Of a stretch of 64,000 bases of DNA, positions 21,570 to 35,400 are shown in pieces. The notes beneath the pieces are model-generated. The model was not told where the DNA came from, made no database searches, and was given only the letters and a program-made list of their open reading frames with translations. This stretch comes from Multifurca ochricompacta (lineage: Eukaryota; Basidiomycota; Agaricomycetes; Russulales; Russulaceae): the NCBI GenBank assembly GCA_022496185.1, contig WTXG01000011.1, positions 62,001 through 126,000 of the forward strand, given 5' to 3'. Within the stretch, counting starts at the first letter, position 1; every line of letters starts with the position of its first letter. The translations under genes were made by a program, and so were the position numbers.

Positions 21570-24500
21570 TTATGATCCAAATAAAGTATCATCCAATTTT
21601 CGCAGGAGTTCTTTGGCCTCTCGGGCTGGTCGCGCGATGTTGGGCTTCTCAGTCCCAATACTTTCTTGGATCTTCCGAGCGATGCTAGGGAGGATGGAGC
21701 GGAAGGGGATTGGGATGGTAGTCGGTGGGGTGCCGTCCTCGGTGGTGAGAAAGGCAAGAATAGAATGTGAAGAAAGCACACTTGGTGGTGACCCAGCAAC
21801 CAAGTAGGTTCTGTAGGCCGTATCAGCTGAACGGGATTTGAGAGACGGTGACAATCGTACCTGACTGTAGAATCGACAAGCTTTTCGTACGTGGAGAGAG
21901 CCGCGAAGAGAGCTGCAGTTGATTGCAAGTAGTACTCTAGAATATGGTGTTAGTGGCGGAGGAATACGCGCAAAGTGAACTGGAAGTTGACCGTCATGGG
22001 TTTCCTTGAATGCATCTGACACCAGCTCCAGTGAGGCTTCTCGAGGCTTCTCGCTGATGTTTGCCCCGGCGTTTTTGATCACATAAGACAAAGCGAGAAC
22101 CAAGCTACCCGAAACAGGGTCTTCATTTGATCTTGCACCAGTTAAGAGTTCCGTAACAACTGGGTCGGCCCTGGGCTGGTGTCTCATGAGCTCTCCGAGG
22201 GCTTGGGCGGCCTTGGAGCGGACGACCACGCTAGCAGGATCGCTTGCGCTCTTGACGAACGTGCGCTGAAGTTGCGGGAAGAAAGGCTTCACAAAGGCTG
22301 GTATGCGCAGTAGCATGGTTTCCATCGCACAGAGAAGCGCCGTCTTCACCGCAGGAGGGAACGTCCCGGCCTGCGTCGCTACTCGGATGAGCGGGCCGGT
22401 GAATGGCACGACGAATGGCTTGATCGCAGCTTCTGCTGTGCGTTCGACCAGGTCGCTAATGGCGTACGCTGCGTTCTCGCGTTGTTCGTTGCTTCCCGTC
22501 GTGAGGCCAGCGATGATGATGGGCACAAAAGTAGAGACGCCCTTTGGCAAGCTGAACCCTGGTACGGGAACTCCAGGTACGCCCGTACTTTCAATTGTTC
22601 TGCGCAGCGGCACGACCAAGGCATCAAGGTCGTCCTTCGGAATCGACTTCACGAAAGCATCGAAGGCGTCCCATGCTGCCACATGGACAGCTTCAACACT
22701 ATCGTCTAGCGAGGCAACTAGCTGCCTAACCCAGTCGACACGGTATAGCGATGCGTCGAGTTCTGATACTTCGCAGAAAGTTTTGAAAAGCTTGCAACTA
22801 GTGACACGTCGGTTGGGATCTTCGTGCTTCACCCTATCAAAAATCATCACTAAAAGGAAGATTCGAGGCTAAATTCTGACGAATAAATTACCATCCAAGA
22901 AGCAGTAGCATGAGGGTGTTCAAACCCTCGACGTCGAAAATCGATACTAGCAGGGCATGGACCGCTTCATCTACTGCAATTCGAAGCTCATCGTCTGTGG
23001 AGTCATTCATGGACTCGGTAAATTTGGCAAGCGCAGTGAGGAGTACAGTCAATCGTTTGCTTAACGCATTTCCAGCCACTGTTACTAACGATGCCAAAGC
23101 CCTCGCGTTGAAAACTGTCATGGGCGTAGCAATGAGAGTCGGTATCAAAACAGGGAATACGGTGTTCGCTCGGACCTGTACAGTTTAATGGCGTTTTGCA
23201 TCTAGACAAAATGGTAACTCACATTCATTACTTCCTTTAATGCTTGCAGCGCTGTTCCAGAACTTTCACCAGGCTGGCGTAGAGCTTCTAGTAAGGTAGG
23301 AATAGTCTGGTCAATAGCTTTAGCACCAAGATGCTCCTGCAGGATATCGAATGCCTGCGCAGCCGCTGCGCGGACATTGGCCTCGTCATCCACGAGTGAT
23401 GCTCTAATCATGGAGATGATGTCGTCTTCATGACCTTCTTGTTGGGTGTCGGTAGAATTTGTCCTGCGATTCGAAGCAAGTAAGCAAGAGATAGTAACTC
23501 GGCAGTAGAAAAACTGACATGAGTTCACCCAAGAGCAAGCAGACGCCTACTCTAGTGTGAGCATCTGGTGAAGACGACTTCGTTCGAAGTATATCGACTA
23601 TCTCGCCCAAAATACGCTCGCCAAACTTCTTGCACAACTCGCCTGTGGTGCGGACACCAGTCTGAGACGATCATTAGCCAGGTTCGCCAGAAATACAGTA
23701 TCATAACCGGACTTCTTGTTGTTCTACTTCCTCCGCAGATAGCAGCGACATGAGTTGAGTCACAAGCTCGGGTAAAATTTCCCTGACTGTGCAGAACATT
23801 ACTAACAGCAGGGCGCGGAAACTGAAGGAATCGCGAACCTGTCTTCGGCGTATTATGCACCAGCGCTTTCCAAATTTGAATTGCAGACTGCCGGACAATG
23901 TGTACGACATCCTGACGAGCCAGGTAAAGAGCTGATAATATACGATCCCGACGCTCAGCACCAAGAACCTCGGTGAGGGCCTTTCGAGAAGTCTCTGCGA
24001 CGGCTGCTTCGGCCACGTCAGCATCATCATCAACCTCCAGTTTGCTTGTGATGCCGGAAACCTTAAACAGGAGTTCTCCAACAAGCGTAATAGACGATTG
24101 CTGGTAAAATGAGGGGTTTGATTTTAAAAATGTAAGTAGAACACGTGCTTACCCTAATGCGCCATGTGGGATCGAACATCCCGCGCTCAAGCTCGGGAAG
24201 TAGGAGATCAATCGCCTTGCTCGAGTAGTTCGTAATAATCATTCTTCCGGCGCGCATTGCTGCCTCGCGAACGTAGTCCTCTGTGTCAGAAAGTCCTCTG
24301 AGAATCGGTGTGACGATCTTAGGCAGATGGGGCTGGAAGCGGGCTCCAAACGTAGCGGGTAGGAACACCAACAACGACATGAATCCTTCCCTGATGGCGC
24401 TTCGAGGGGATTGAGCATTCGAGATAATATCAGGAAGCAAGGCCTCGAGTCTTTCCATGCCAAGGCCAGAGAGTACTTCGCTAAGACCCTGTGCTGCTCC

Positions 24501-27500
24501 CTGTCGATCAACACCAGAAGTATCTGTCTTCAACGTCCTGATGAGACTGGGTACGAGATCTGGGAAGTTGACTTCTCCCAGACGCTCCACTAACGTACCC
24601 AGCGTCTTAGCGGCCGTAGCACGTGCTTCTGGAACAGGATCAACGAGGACTACGTGTACCATGGGCATGAGTGTCGATAGGTAAGGAACGAAATCCTTGG
24701 AGTCTGTCAACGACGCAAGATTTCCCACGATCTGAGCAGCTTTCCTCTTAGTATCAGCACTACGTTCTTTTAGACCACGTTCTAAAATGGGAATGACCTG
24801 AAGAGCAGAGTAAGTATCTTTCGAGCGTCAGCGCTCTTATACTCACTAAAGCGAGGGATGAATGATCAATGTAATGAACGAAAGATGTCTTAAGCAAAGC
24901 AGAGAGTGCATTAGGAGTCTTGGCAGGATCAACCATGGCCTTCAAGAAGACAGGAACAAGCGCCTGGACCTCAGGGTTGCTAATGACCTCACCGAATTGC
25001 TTCAAACTCTTGTTTGCACCCGCTCGCACTTGAGCATGAGAATCTGTCAGGACGCCAGTCAAGTGAGGAATGATGATAGGCAGGGAATGCGACAGTTGAC
25101 GGGGTGCGCAGTAGGCCATCATTCCCATGAGCTCTATGGAGCCCTTTTTAGTGCGCCATTGTTTCTCATCTAAGCCAGACAACAGAGACGGTAATATAAG
25201 CTTGACACCATAGCCAGACATATTCCTCATGAGGACGCGGGCAGCATCAGTGGCAGCCTCTCGGACGTCGGGGACGGAATCTCCGAAGGCTGCCAGAAGC
25301 AACGGGAGCGCATGGATGGCATAAGGTTCGAAGAGTCGCCCAAGAGTGCTAGAGAGTGTTTCTAGAGCGAACATCGCTCCTTGCCGAGGTTCGTATTGCT
25401 TCTTGTCTTCAGTGGCACCCTTAAGTCGGTGGAAAATATTAAACTCCTTCATCGCGGAGATTCCGATTCCTTTGACGACACCAGTCAAACCATAGGCTGC
25501 TCCTCGACGGGCGGCATACTTTGGAGCGTTGAAAAGTTCGTCGAGAAGCTGATTCGCCAGTTCTGGGGCGAAGGACCATGTGACTTTAACAAGTGGGGCT
25601 AAACAGTCCGCTACAGCGTACTGGACTTGCTCCGATGGTGTTTTCAAAGCTTCAACCAGCCGCGCAAGAATTGTAGGCAAGCGAGAGTCAGAAGAATCCA
25701 GATGACGGGCAACGCGACCGAATAAGATTACCACTGCTTCCTGAATAAAGTCCGCAACCTCTGACGTCGGCGGTGGGCCTGCCAAGTGCGTTTCAAACAT
25801 CGTGATGAGCGCTGCCAGGTGCATTGACCCATGGTAATCAATGACGGCTGAGCCAGCGTCAAGCATATCACGCCGCACTTCGGCATTGCGATCGCCGAGA
25901 GCTTCTTCTTTTACTAGGAAAGTAAAGAACGAAATCACCGTCTCTTCGCTGAACACAGGCGCCAACTTTTGTAGCGTTTGCGCTATGGCGAGCCTCACTT
26001 GCCATGGGTCTGTGCGATCGAGGGAGCGCTCATCGACCATACCCTGAATCATTGACTGAATGTTGTGATCTCTGAGAGGAAATCTAACGGCGCACGTATT
26101 GGTCAAACTCTGGGGCTAGAATCTTTGCCTGTACAACAGTTAGTTCTTGTCTCCCTAAATGGTAGTGTTCTGCACGCGACCTTCTCGTGATAAAGATGTA
26201 AGAAGGCGTTGATCGTCTCAGTGACCGATGTAGGCCAACGTTCAACGGCTTCTACAAATGCAACAGCCGTACTGGAGCGAACATAGGCATTTTCGTGCTC
26301 TATCAGCTGCCGTTTCAGATTGTCGAACGCAAGAAATGGGTGACAAAATTACCAAGAAACCGTAGTAAGATGGGCGCGTATTCCTCTACAACGTCTAGAC
26401 CGTTATCTTCCCATATATGACGAGCAAGGCGAGAATTCTGCGCGTCATTGTCATGACAGGCTATAAGAATCTCCGGCGCCCAGTCAAGCTCAGTTAGATC
26501 GAAAGGCTGATTTCATGGATTTCAGAATGACGGCGACGTTACGACAGCGAAGGGATTACCTGCAATGTCTGCAGGCTAGAATTTCTGGCGTAGACCTCCT
26601 GCACGAGAGTACTATCGATCAAGAGTGCAATTTCCTCGGCTTTGGCGTTGCTAGAAATAGATTGGCCAAGGTTGATGAGTGCAGAGGAGGCTTCCTTGCT
26701 TAATTTGGGCTGAGTGCGCATGGCATGCAACAATCCACGTAGTATTTGAGGCCGAGGAAATGCGGTGTCCGCAACTTAGATGAAAAATGGAGATCAAGGT
26801 TACAAACGAGGTCAATCAGATAGACTCACATTCTCCACAGTGAAACTTAATGATGTCCAGAGACAGGGCAACTTGCACTAGCGGGTCATCTTCGTCACAG
26901 GGCCCAACTCCGCCCTTTTTAATCACTTGCTGGAGTAAAGGGAACGCATAAGAAAATGTAGCAGAATCTAGCGGCGCCTGTTCCGATAAGGAGCGCAACC
27001 GATATAACACGCGGAGTACAAGTTCTGGAGGAAATCAAAACCCTGACATGACGAAAATGTATAATTCCTACCATTTACTGGCTCTACTTGCAGTTCCTCG
27101 GGTACAGCACCTATCTCTAAGCTGCGCAGCGTAGCAACAGCGACCCATTTGCCAAAGGAATCAAGCCGATCGGAACAACATCTTGACAAGTCCTAAAAGA
27201 CGGTTAGCGCAGAAGGAAGGGACGTGAGTAGTTCATACCAGATACGTCTTGAAAGTTAACCAACCAACCAACAATCTGCCTTTATCGAGGGCACCACTTC
27301 TCAAAAGTAGGCTAACTATTTGTGACCCATACGCCTGGAAACCTTCGATATTCCCTAATGCAAGGTAAGAAATAATTTGCAAACTGCGCTCCAAATTTGC
27401 TTTGATCTTGTTGATGCGACCACGAATCTTTATCTCCTTCTCGACCTGAGCCTGCAATAAGGCTTGCTCTTGCTTAGTCAATGTTGGTGGGGAACTACTT

Positions 27501-30500
27501 TTCTTCTTAGCAAGCGACTGTCGCACTTCTGCATCCCATTTAGCAAGATCTGCATCTTTACCCTTAACTTGCGTCTGATTACTTTTGTTGGCAAGGACTA
27601 GCGGACTACGTGAGCAAAGCATCCGAAGAGAATTGCTTTTTAACTTGCCGTCAACAAATGTTTGACCTTCCGGCGTGTTCCACACGCCAAAGTCCAAGTC
27701 GGTAAGCGAGTTGATGTCAGAACTGAGATCGGCGTGAAGTCGCTCTATAACCCGAGGAAGGACCGCGTTCGGGGCGACAAATGCGAGGGTTGTTGTGGCC
27801 CTGCAACAGGCCTCTGCATAGTCAGCGGAATCATTCTTGTCCTCTGGTGAAGGACTCGTAATAATGTCCAAGAGATTGTCCAGTTGATTCTCCACCACTG
27901 CACGCGGATCTAAATGTGCCTTCTGACATAATTCAATCCAAGCTTGCCGCGAATTTCCACCTGGAGCGACCACAATGATCTCCTAAAATCGCGTGGAAGG
28001 GATATATAAACTCGGAAATACTCACAAATCGCGGGATGGTGTGCGAGTAGGACAGACTCAGACAACAAATGCTCGCGCAAGGCAAGTTCCGTACCCTCTC
28101 CAAATGTCGTCGAGGCCGAAAGAGCCGCAAGGAAACGTGGCTGCTTGTTTAAGGATGGTTTCTCATCCTCAAGAGGCGTGTTTTGATTTTTTTGCGTTGA
28201 CATTCTTCGACGCATTAGGTATGCCGTGAGGCCGGATCGCACAAACTCATTCGTAATCTTGGGCATGAGAACAGCGAGATGTTCCACAGACGCGATAACA
28301 CGTCTCCTGAATTCAGGTATGCGGCCCTCTGTTGCCAGGTACAGGTACGTTGAACCTAGCTGCGTTCTGAAACAGGCATAAGTCCCAGGAGCTACTCGAT
28401 AGGCAGAGATGTGTAGAAACACCCACCGTAGTTGTTCAACTTTCCCAAGTTCTGCACTGAAAAAAGCGGCCGCGCTTTCCGCCGCTCGAAGTAACCAGGT
28501 TTCTTCTTCGACATCTGCCAACTTTTGGTACACCTTGTCCCACACAAGAAAAGATGGCTTTGAAGGCGAAATGATAGCCTGAACATTAGCATTTTGCGAG
28601 ACCATATCTTCTAAGAACAACACCAAACCGATGGAATTAGAAATGGAAGAAAGAAAGGACACATATGGGCTACCAAATACACTCGACCGGGAAAAAGGTC
28701 CAAGCAGAACTGCAGCGGCAATATAACCTTCCACTGGACCCGCTGCCGCATTGAGAGGATTCGCTGCCACGTACTTCAAACTTGATTCAAAAGCGGGAAA
28801 TACGGCGCGCGCAAACGAGGTCGCATTGGTAGTCAAGAGCTTGCCAAGACCCCAGAACGTCTCACCGACAAGAGTGACAAAAGCACGCCGGACTGTCGGC
28901 TTGCTATTTTGCATCTCCATGGCTAAGAGTTTTAAGACCTCGTCCGGAAAGGGAAGATCTTCTTGGAGATGAAAGACAAAGTGAAGAGTCAGAGAGTTAG
29001 CAAGGGTCGCCAAGGCGGCCTCATTTGTCTCCTTTGCGAGCAATGCAGGAACTGATTTTATCATCAAGGAGGAGACCTGTGCCGACGCACTGATCGAGCC
29101 AAACATGGAGTACAAGGTCCTGCGATCTGGCCCAGTCGCCTTTCCTCCTTCAGCGAGTTTAAGCAGTTCTGCAACTGCAGTCTCCCTACTTTCCCTGGTG
29201 GCCCTATCGACAACAATTTTGAAAAGAGAAATCGAGTTGGCACGTATTTCTGCGTTGGCGGACTTGGCACAACCGAGTATTGGGACTAGCAAACGACGGA
29301 AGAGGATGGTATCAAGTTGATGAGGATAGATAAGAAAAAAGTCGCTTGTGACTGGGCTTGTTAAGAAAACTTACTTTCAGCTTTCAGCACAACTGTGAAC
29401 GCTCACCTGGCAAGGCATACTCGGGAGAGCGGAGTAAAGCCTTCTCCATCGTAGGCAGGATTGTGTCTTGCAGATCGGCGTCAGTAAGAACTTTAATGAA
29501 CCCCGTGAGGAACTTCTAGACAAGGGTTAGCAAAGATTGAAATTGGGGATACCACGGTAAATTTGCTACCGTAATGTGCAAAGGCACTTGCGTACGAGTC
29601 ATCAGCACTGAGCTCGTGTACAAGGCGATGAGCGCTGTCTTAAAGGCTGTTAGGTCGGGCTTAATCCACGACGTTGTCAGTTACCTTGACGTCTTCAGGG
29701 ACGGATGTCAGGTTCGCGTCTCCAACACCCTTCAGACGCGCAGCGACGTCTAGCACTGAGCCGAGTAGAGGAATGGCAACAAGAGGAGACGAGAAAGTCT
29801 TAGATTGGGCCAGAAGAGTTTTCATGACAGTAAGGAGGTGAGCAGGGGACTGCGAGGGGATAAACGTATTGTCCAAGAATTAAAGATACCGTATTTACCG
29901 ACCGCAAAGCGCGACGAGTGCGAACAACAGCGCTCTTCTGTAGGGATGACCTTGCGCGGGTCGAGGGTTGCAGAGTGAGATCCAGGAGGGTAGCCAGAGA
30001 TGTGATGAGTGACGTCCACGAGGCGGAGGATGCAAGGGCGGACGAGTGACAAACCACAACGGCGTACAGACTACAGCACCAACTTAGTAAGGAGAAGAGA
30101 TACGCTAGGGAGTGTGAGCTGAGAAGATGGTAAACAGTAGAATCCGCGATCGAAAGGAAAAAGCCACCTTAGACTCTTTGAGACACGATCAACTTCATTC
30201 GCTATCCGATTCAAAATCTGGTCTGCTACCCCTTGCTTTTCCTCTCTCGTCTCATCGCGCAGCACAAATTCCTTCCCAATTGCTTCGACAGCTTTACGCG
30301 AGGCGGAATCAACGTATCTAAGAAAAGTGTCCATCAAAAGTTCAAGCACATCCAGCACATGGGCCAGACTCAGGTCTAGAGGGCACAAAGACAATTATTG
30401 AACAAGCGTTCCACCGGCTACCAGGATAAACACGCACCCTCATTTTTCACAAGGGGTAAAAGCTCTTCACGCAAGAAGGGAATCCGGATACTGGTATGAC

Positions 30501-30800
30501 TCGTGCGGAGCTGCATGGACACATATCGAAGAGCTTCGGTCCATTCGCTCGTCGCGATCTCTCTACGCCAGACGAAGCTAATTTCATTACCGTCAGGCAT
30601 ACCGCCGAGCGACTCGGTGGAAGAATAGATCCAGGATACAATGTCTAATTTTGCAGGAGACACTCCGAGGCGAGACTCTTCCTTCCTAAGATTTGCAAGC
30701 GTCTTGATTGGAGGCACGTTGAATCAAGAAGAGTGAGGAAATTTCACGCCGACGAGTGACTCGATATCGCTCTTAACAGCGCCAGACTGGCCCGGGGCAT
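21570..30800 (-). CDS. GCN1: Gcn1, HEAT-repeat activator of the eIF2alpha kinase Gcn2
   Basis: This giant HEAT-repeat protein (about 2,600 residues) binds ribosomes, senses stalled or collided ribosomes and activates Gcn2. The central eEF3-like region is unmistakable: SGYGVKLILPSLLSGLDEKQ, WRTKKGSIELMGMMAYCAPR, IIPHLTGVLTDSHAQVRAGA, SLKQFGEVISNPEVQALVPV, MVDPAKTPNALSALLKTSFV (24.9-25.3 kb). It goes on with LASLTDSKDFVPYLSTLMPM (24.7 kb). The Gcn2-binding RWD-binding region should lie 3' of this, at about 22.0-24.1 kb. The C-terminus is EAKELLRKLDDTLFGS, stop at 21570. Many short introns and several one-base breaks are present. The 5' end is inferred: conserved coding reaches 30717, and an ATG at 30800 joins it (MPRG, SGAVKSDIESLVG) if one G is restored in a GGG run and a 45-nt intron is removed. 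Confidence 0.93.
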
Positions 30801-31704
30801 GGGAACCTTTGGCCGCGATTGCGTGACAATGTGTGACAGAACTGTGACGTGTTCGCCGACACTGGCACAGGCCGCCACCTATATGCTCCTCTTCTCCTCT
30901 TTACTCTTTACCTTGCTGTTCATTAGTATTCGGGGTTCCAGTGTCTAGTCCGCAAAGGCTGTCTTTTTTCTCTGACGTTAATAACCTTGCTGCCACCTGT
31001 TCCTTGCTCCCTTAGCTTTGCTACCAGGTCTTTTTGTTTTCTCGTCTCCACCTTCCTGGCTGTTGGCGATTTCTAATTACCGCTCGTTAACTTCTAACTT
31101 ATCCTTCTTTGAACGCTTGGGGCCATCCATTTGGCTAGGTTACTTTTATATTGAACTTCGATCACAGTAGGCCTGTCCTTGAAACATGGCTTACAGTAGG
31201 TACCGTTTTCAGGGAGAGGGGATACAATCCTTCCGTACTCTCTGCAGCTTTGGCCAGCGTAGTTGTCCCAAGCGTCGGGGTTATCGCCGTCGCCGTCTTC
31301 ACATCCGCCACCTCATCCATGAACAACGAAGTCAATCTCACAAAAGCAACTTTCTGTTTCGTCAACTATCATTGATATCTCTTGTCCGACATGTGTTCAC
31401 TCCGCCCTGATAAAGCCCAGAAACCCTCATGCGACGTCTAGACAACCTCAAGATACAGGGACCCTTCATGGCAGGCAGCTTCGTATTATTCGTTCCGTTG
31501 TGCGAAAGTGATTTTGACATCGAGGCTCAGTTGGAAGCTCGTAGAAGAGACGATCCACCCTACACGCAAATCGACAAGTCTTGTCTTGTGCTTTCACTTC
31601 GTTGTCCGAGCTGTGAACTCATGTCTCCCGGGTTTCCGAGATGCTGAGCATATGACACACTAATTCTTTATCTCCTATGTGTTATAAACATCTCACACAT
31701 TTAT
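30801..31704. other. 5' flank of GCN1
   Basis: This stretch upstream of GCN1 is rich in pyrimidines on the plus strand (about 30880-31080). Two overlapping small open frames (31151-31375 and 31186-31410) have no recognisable motif. It probably contains the GCN1 promoter and leader. Confidence 0.45.
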
Positions 31705-32167
31705 TTACGCACGTATAACACACTCCGTTTCCTTTAACTCAATCCTTACCGAACGTCCTCTCATCTCTTGGCGACTTGTAGCTTGCAGAATTATTCTTTC
31801 CGTACGTACACTCATTTGGACCTTTTCACCATAGTCTGGGTGAACATTGTCAAAGAACCCTGAGACATCAAAAAGGACGATGCCGCATACTAGACCCCTA
31901 GACTGTGCAATTGAGATGTCATGAGTGAGTGAGAGCCGCGTCCAAGCAGCAGGAGTGTGATCGAGCACCAAATTGCGCTGAGGAGAGCGTGTTATGGACG
32001 TTGACATCGAAGGACAGTCGTTTGGCGACTACCTTCCTATGTCTCCAATAGGGAGATGGAGCGGTGAGCTTTCGGTAAGGAGTAGTCAGGTCTGCCTGGC
32101 TTTGGGATTACCACCGTGAGGGCTGATTTCCAGGCGCGGAGGTAGCGCGCAGTTCTTGATTTGGTTC
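31705..32167 (-). mobile_element. non-LTR retrotransposon reverse transcriptase relic
   Basis: The minus strand encodes a decayed piece of a LINE-type reverse transcriptase. Reading 5' to 3' on that strand: NQIKNCALPPR, then WKSALTVVIPKPGRPDYSLP, KAHRSISLLET, a stop, VAKRLSFDVNVHNTLSSAQF, LTHDISIAQSRGLVCGIVLF and DVSGFFDNVHPD. These are the finger and palm blocks before and at catalytic motif A (FDVSGFFDN); the PKPGRPDY block and the S/A-Q-F-G block are typical of this class in basidiomycetes. Motif C (the FADD-type box), the endonuclease domain and the 3' end are absent. Internal stop and frame changes show that it is dead. It sits between the divergent GCN1 and UTP20 genes, ending about 280 bases from the UTP20 start. 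Confidence 0.8.
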
Positions 32168-32445
32168 ATAGCCAAATTCATACAGGAATAGCCAAAAACC
32201 AAAAACTAGTATCCACCCTGCAAGAAGGATTGCAGCTTGTTTTAATGCTCGGGAGGGATGTCACACGACTCAGCTGAGGGTCAATTGCACTGAGTAGATG
32301 GCATGCCATTCGGACCGCTCGCCGGATTTACGGCCCGGGTACCATTTGCCCGATGCCTCAGTTTTTTCACGACGACCGTGGGCACGAGCAACTCGTCTGC
32401 TACTCGAAGTTTCTTTACACTTGAAACCAGACGAAATCACCCTGA

Positions 32446-35400
32446 ATGGATGGAGAAAGCAATTCCCACAGTGCGAAGCGCTTCAGAGTGCGCATGTCCA
32501 TCCTCGTTAATTTTTAAAGGAGTTCACCTTGTTACCTAGCATCGATCATACCAAGCAACACTAAAGGAGGTCCATCTCCCATCTGCACTTGCGCAGTCAG
32601 ATTTTGACCGTGAGATTGGGGTGAGAACTCAGTCAATCTATTGGACAAAAAAATCACAAACTTAGCGCGTTCATTAGGATGACGAATCCCATTTCTTTGA
32701 GGCCATTAGGCACTGGAGACAGCTTAACCTCTCTCCCGCCTTCATTCAGTTCGCGACGGATGCTGCGAGTATCTCCTCATCGATGCCTCTCCTTGTCCAT
32801 CACTGGAGTGACGTAGTACAACTTTGGCTTTCGGCGATAGACACTGCTGATGACGAGGCGCTGGTTCCTCTACTGGAGTAAGCCAGTTAGCGTATGCCTC
32901 GCCTTTCTCACATCTCACCTCACCTAGTCTCATGCAGAAATTCACTCACGACCTTCGATCCATCGTCCTTCCGTCATACAACGACCTTCTCCATCACCTT
33001 CTCCAACTCTTGCGCCGCTCCATCCCTGCAGCTGCGCTCACAACGCTCCTTGCTACATTCACTTCTCTCTTCAAGCACGTATTGGTGACATCTAACGAAC
33101 CTCACATCCTAGAGCGGACGTGGAAACTTGTGCGCATCGTATTGCCGGAGTGCAACTCGGAAGTACAGCGCGCTATGGCAGAGGTCTGGGGGTCACTGTT
33201 ACGCCGGTTGAGGGCTTCTAGAAGGGAAGCTGCAGTCGAACTCATGGCAGAGGATCTAAGTGGGGTGGAGGGTGCATGTACTTGGGCGTATATTTTCACG
33301 TGCAAGGTGTGTCCGACTGTATTTTGGCCAGTAGGTCTCTGAGATGAAATTGGCTTAGTCCGTATCGCAAACACTTCATACAGCCACTCCATCTGTACTT
33401 TCGCCACTTCTCAGAGCTCATCTAAGGAGCAGAGAACACGCACTAACACACACTTGCCTCCGCCGTCTCCTCACTGCTCTTATTCATCACTGCAAAGGGG
33501 CCGAGGAATTTCTTCCGATTTCGGAACTACTGACGGAGAAATTTACTAGCATGGCAAAATTAACAGAATCGAGCAAAGACCCTGGTGGTCTTGATCGCAT
33601 CATCGAGATCATCGCAACCGTGGTTTCCGTACGCCAAGGGTCACGGATGACTGGTGCGCTGCTATTTAATTGCACGGCTGCCTCCCCTAACACATCCAAA
33701 AGCTGATCAACTATCAAAAATCACCATGATGCTTTCCTCTCTCTTCCAATTTTCTTCGCTAGGCAAATCCTTGCTTCACGCTAGCGCCTCCGTCCTCATA
33801 GCGGGAGATGAATCCCTCTGGATGGGTCCAGGGCGAGCTCTTGTACAGCAGTCTTGGACAAATCTCACTTTTGGCGCACAGCTCTGTGGCATTCTCTCAG
33901 ATCTCTTGTGGGGGGGTTGGAGGCTATTGGAATTGCCACATATGGTAAATAATCTGCCAGACCTGCTTGATGTTAATAGGCTTTGGGGGCTGGCACTACT
34001 TGCATCGCTGCACCGCGGCCAGAGGCTCAAAAACGTTCCGGTAGCTTGGCTTCATCGGCTTGAAGAGTGGGTTTTGGAGCGATTCGAAAATTGGGCTATA
34101 ACACCTGAAAATGTGCGATGCGGCTCGACTTGCCAGCACCCAAACTAAATATGAAGTTTTTAGGTCGAAGAGTTTCGACACCTCCTCCAAGTGACCAGCC
34201 TTCTCCCAGGGGCACTGCCTCTCCTGTGCAAGACTATCGCGGAGGTGCTCGATGCGCCTGATCCAAAGGAGAACTATCAAAATTATCCCGCGACTGCATC
34301 GTGGGTCCTCGGAAGTTGTCTTAGAACACTGGCAACACTTCCCCATGTCAAGTGGGCACATCATGCCAATGTTGTCGCTTGGACGGAGAAGGTGCTACAA
34401 AGATGGACTTGGTCTGAAATCGTTCTGGATGGGCTCGCTGAACTAATTCGGAAAAGGTAGGACATATACTATGAACCGACCACAGCGTCTGATGGGAAAC
34501 TAGCCCCGCACAGATTCAGAGTCTGTCCCTCGAGGACATCTACCCTTGCCTCGCGTCCAACGTGCTTTCCCATTCACGCCGCTCTCGGCTTTGCGCGCTA
34601 TATATCTTATCCTCCTCACTCGTGCGTATGACGCCCAGTCAAGAGCTCGTTCTCTCGAGGCTCTTGCAGGCAGAGGAGGTTCCCATCGACGTTCAGAGCT
34701 CTCGTGAGCGCGTGCTGCGCGTGAAGCAGCTCGAGAGCATCATCCCTGCCAACGACACGCTCGTATCAGAATTAGCCGTACGCTGGGTAGTCGCGCAACT
34801 CAAGGTTGGCTTGCGCCCCGTCTGGCTTCCTACGGCACAGGTCCTTGAGAAGTTATCTGAGAGATGCGGGGAAGTCGTATGGCAGGTCGTGTTCGGGGAG
34901 TTGAAGGCAGCGACTAGTCCATTGAGTGTCGAGGCTGAACCTGATTGTATAAAAGCCATCAGTGACGAGGATGTCGATGTAGACGAAGTGCGCGAGAGTG
35001 AGCGATCGTGGAGAGACCCGAGTGCATACAAGGTCCGTAGTGCGTGGGCGAAATGGTCGGCAGACGATACCTTACGGATTCAGTTCATACGGGTATGTAC
35101 TATACGTTTACTCCACCAGAGAACAATCTCATTAAACAGTTTATACAGGATCAGGAAGTCCAAGACCGGTTTGACCGTATCACCTTTGAGGCGCAACTTC
35201 TTGTGGTTCTCAAGCATTGCGCTCCTTTGGCAGAGAAACACAACCGTGATCTTGTTCCATTATTCCTTGACCTTTCTCATCCGTTTGGTCCTTCCAAACT
35301 TCCACGGACCAGGCTCGCTGCATGGCTCACCCTCTTTTCCAACTTCACGAATCCTCGTGTTCTACATTCGACACAGACGCTACATGACCTTTATAACTCC

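Noticed and set aside
31151..31410. Two small plus-strand frames, considered as secreted peptide or pheromone precursor
   Set aside because: No CaaX end, no signal peptide pattern and no conserved core; probably chance frames in the GCN1 5' flank.
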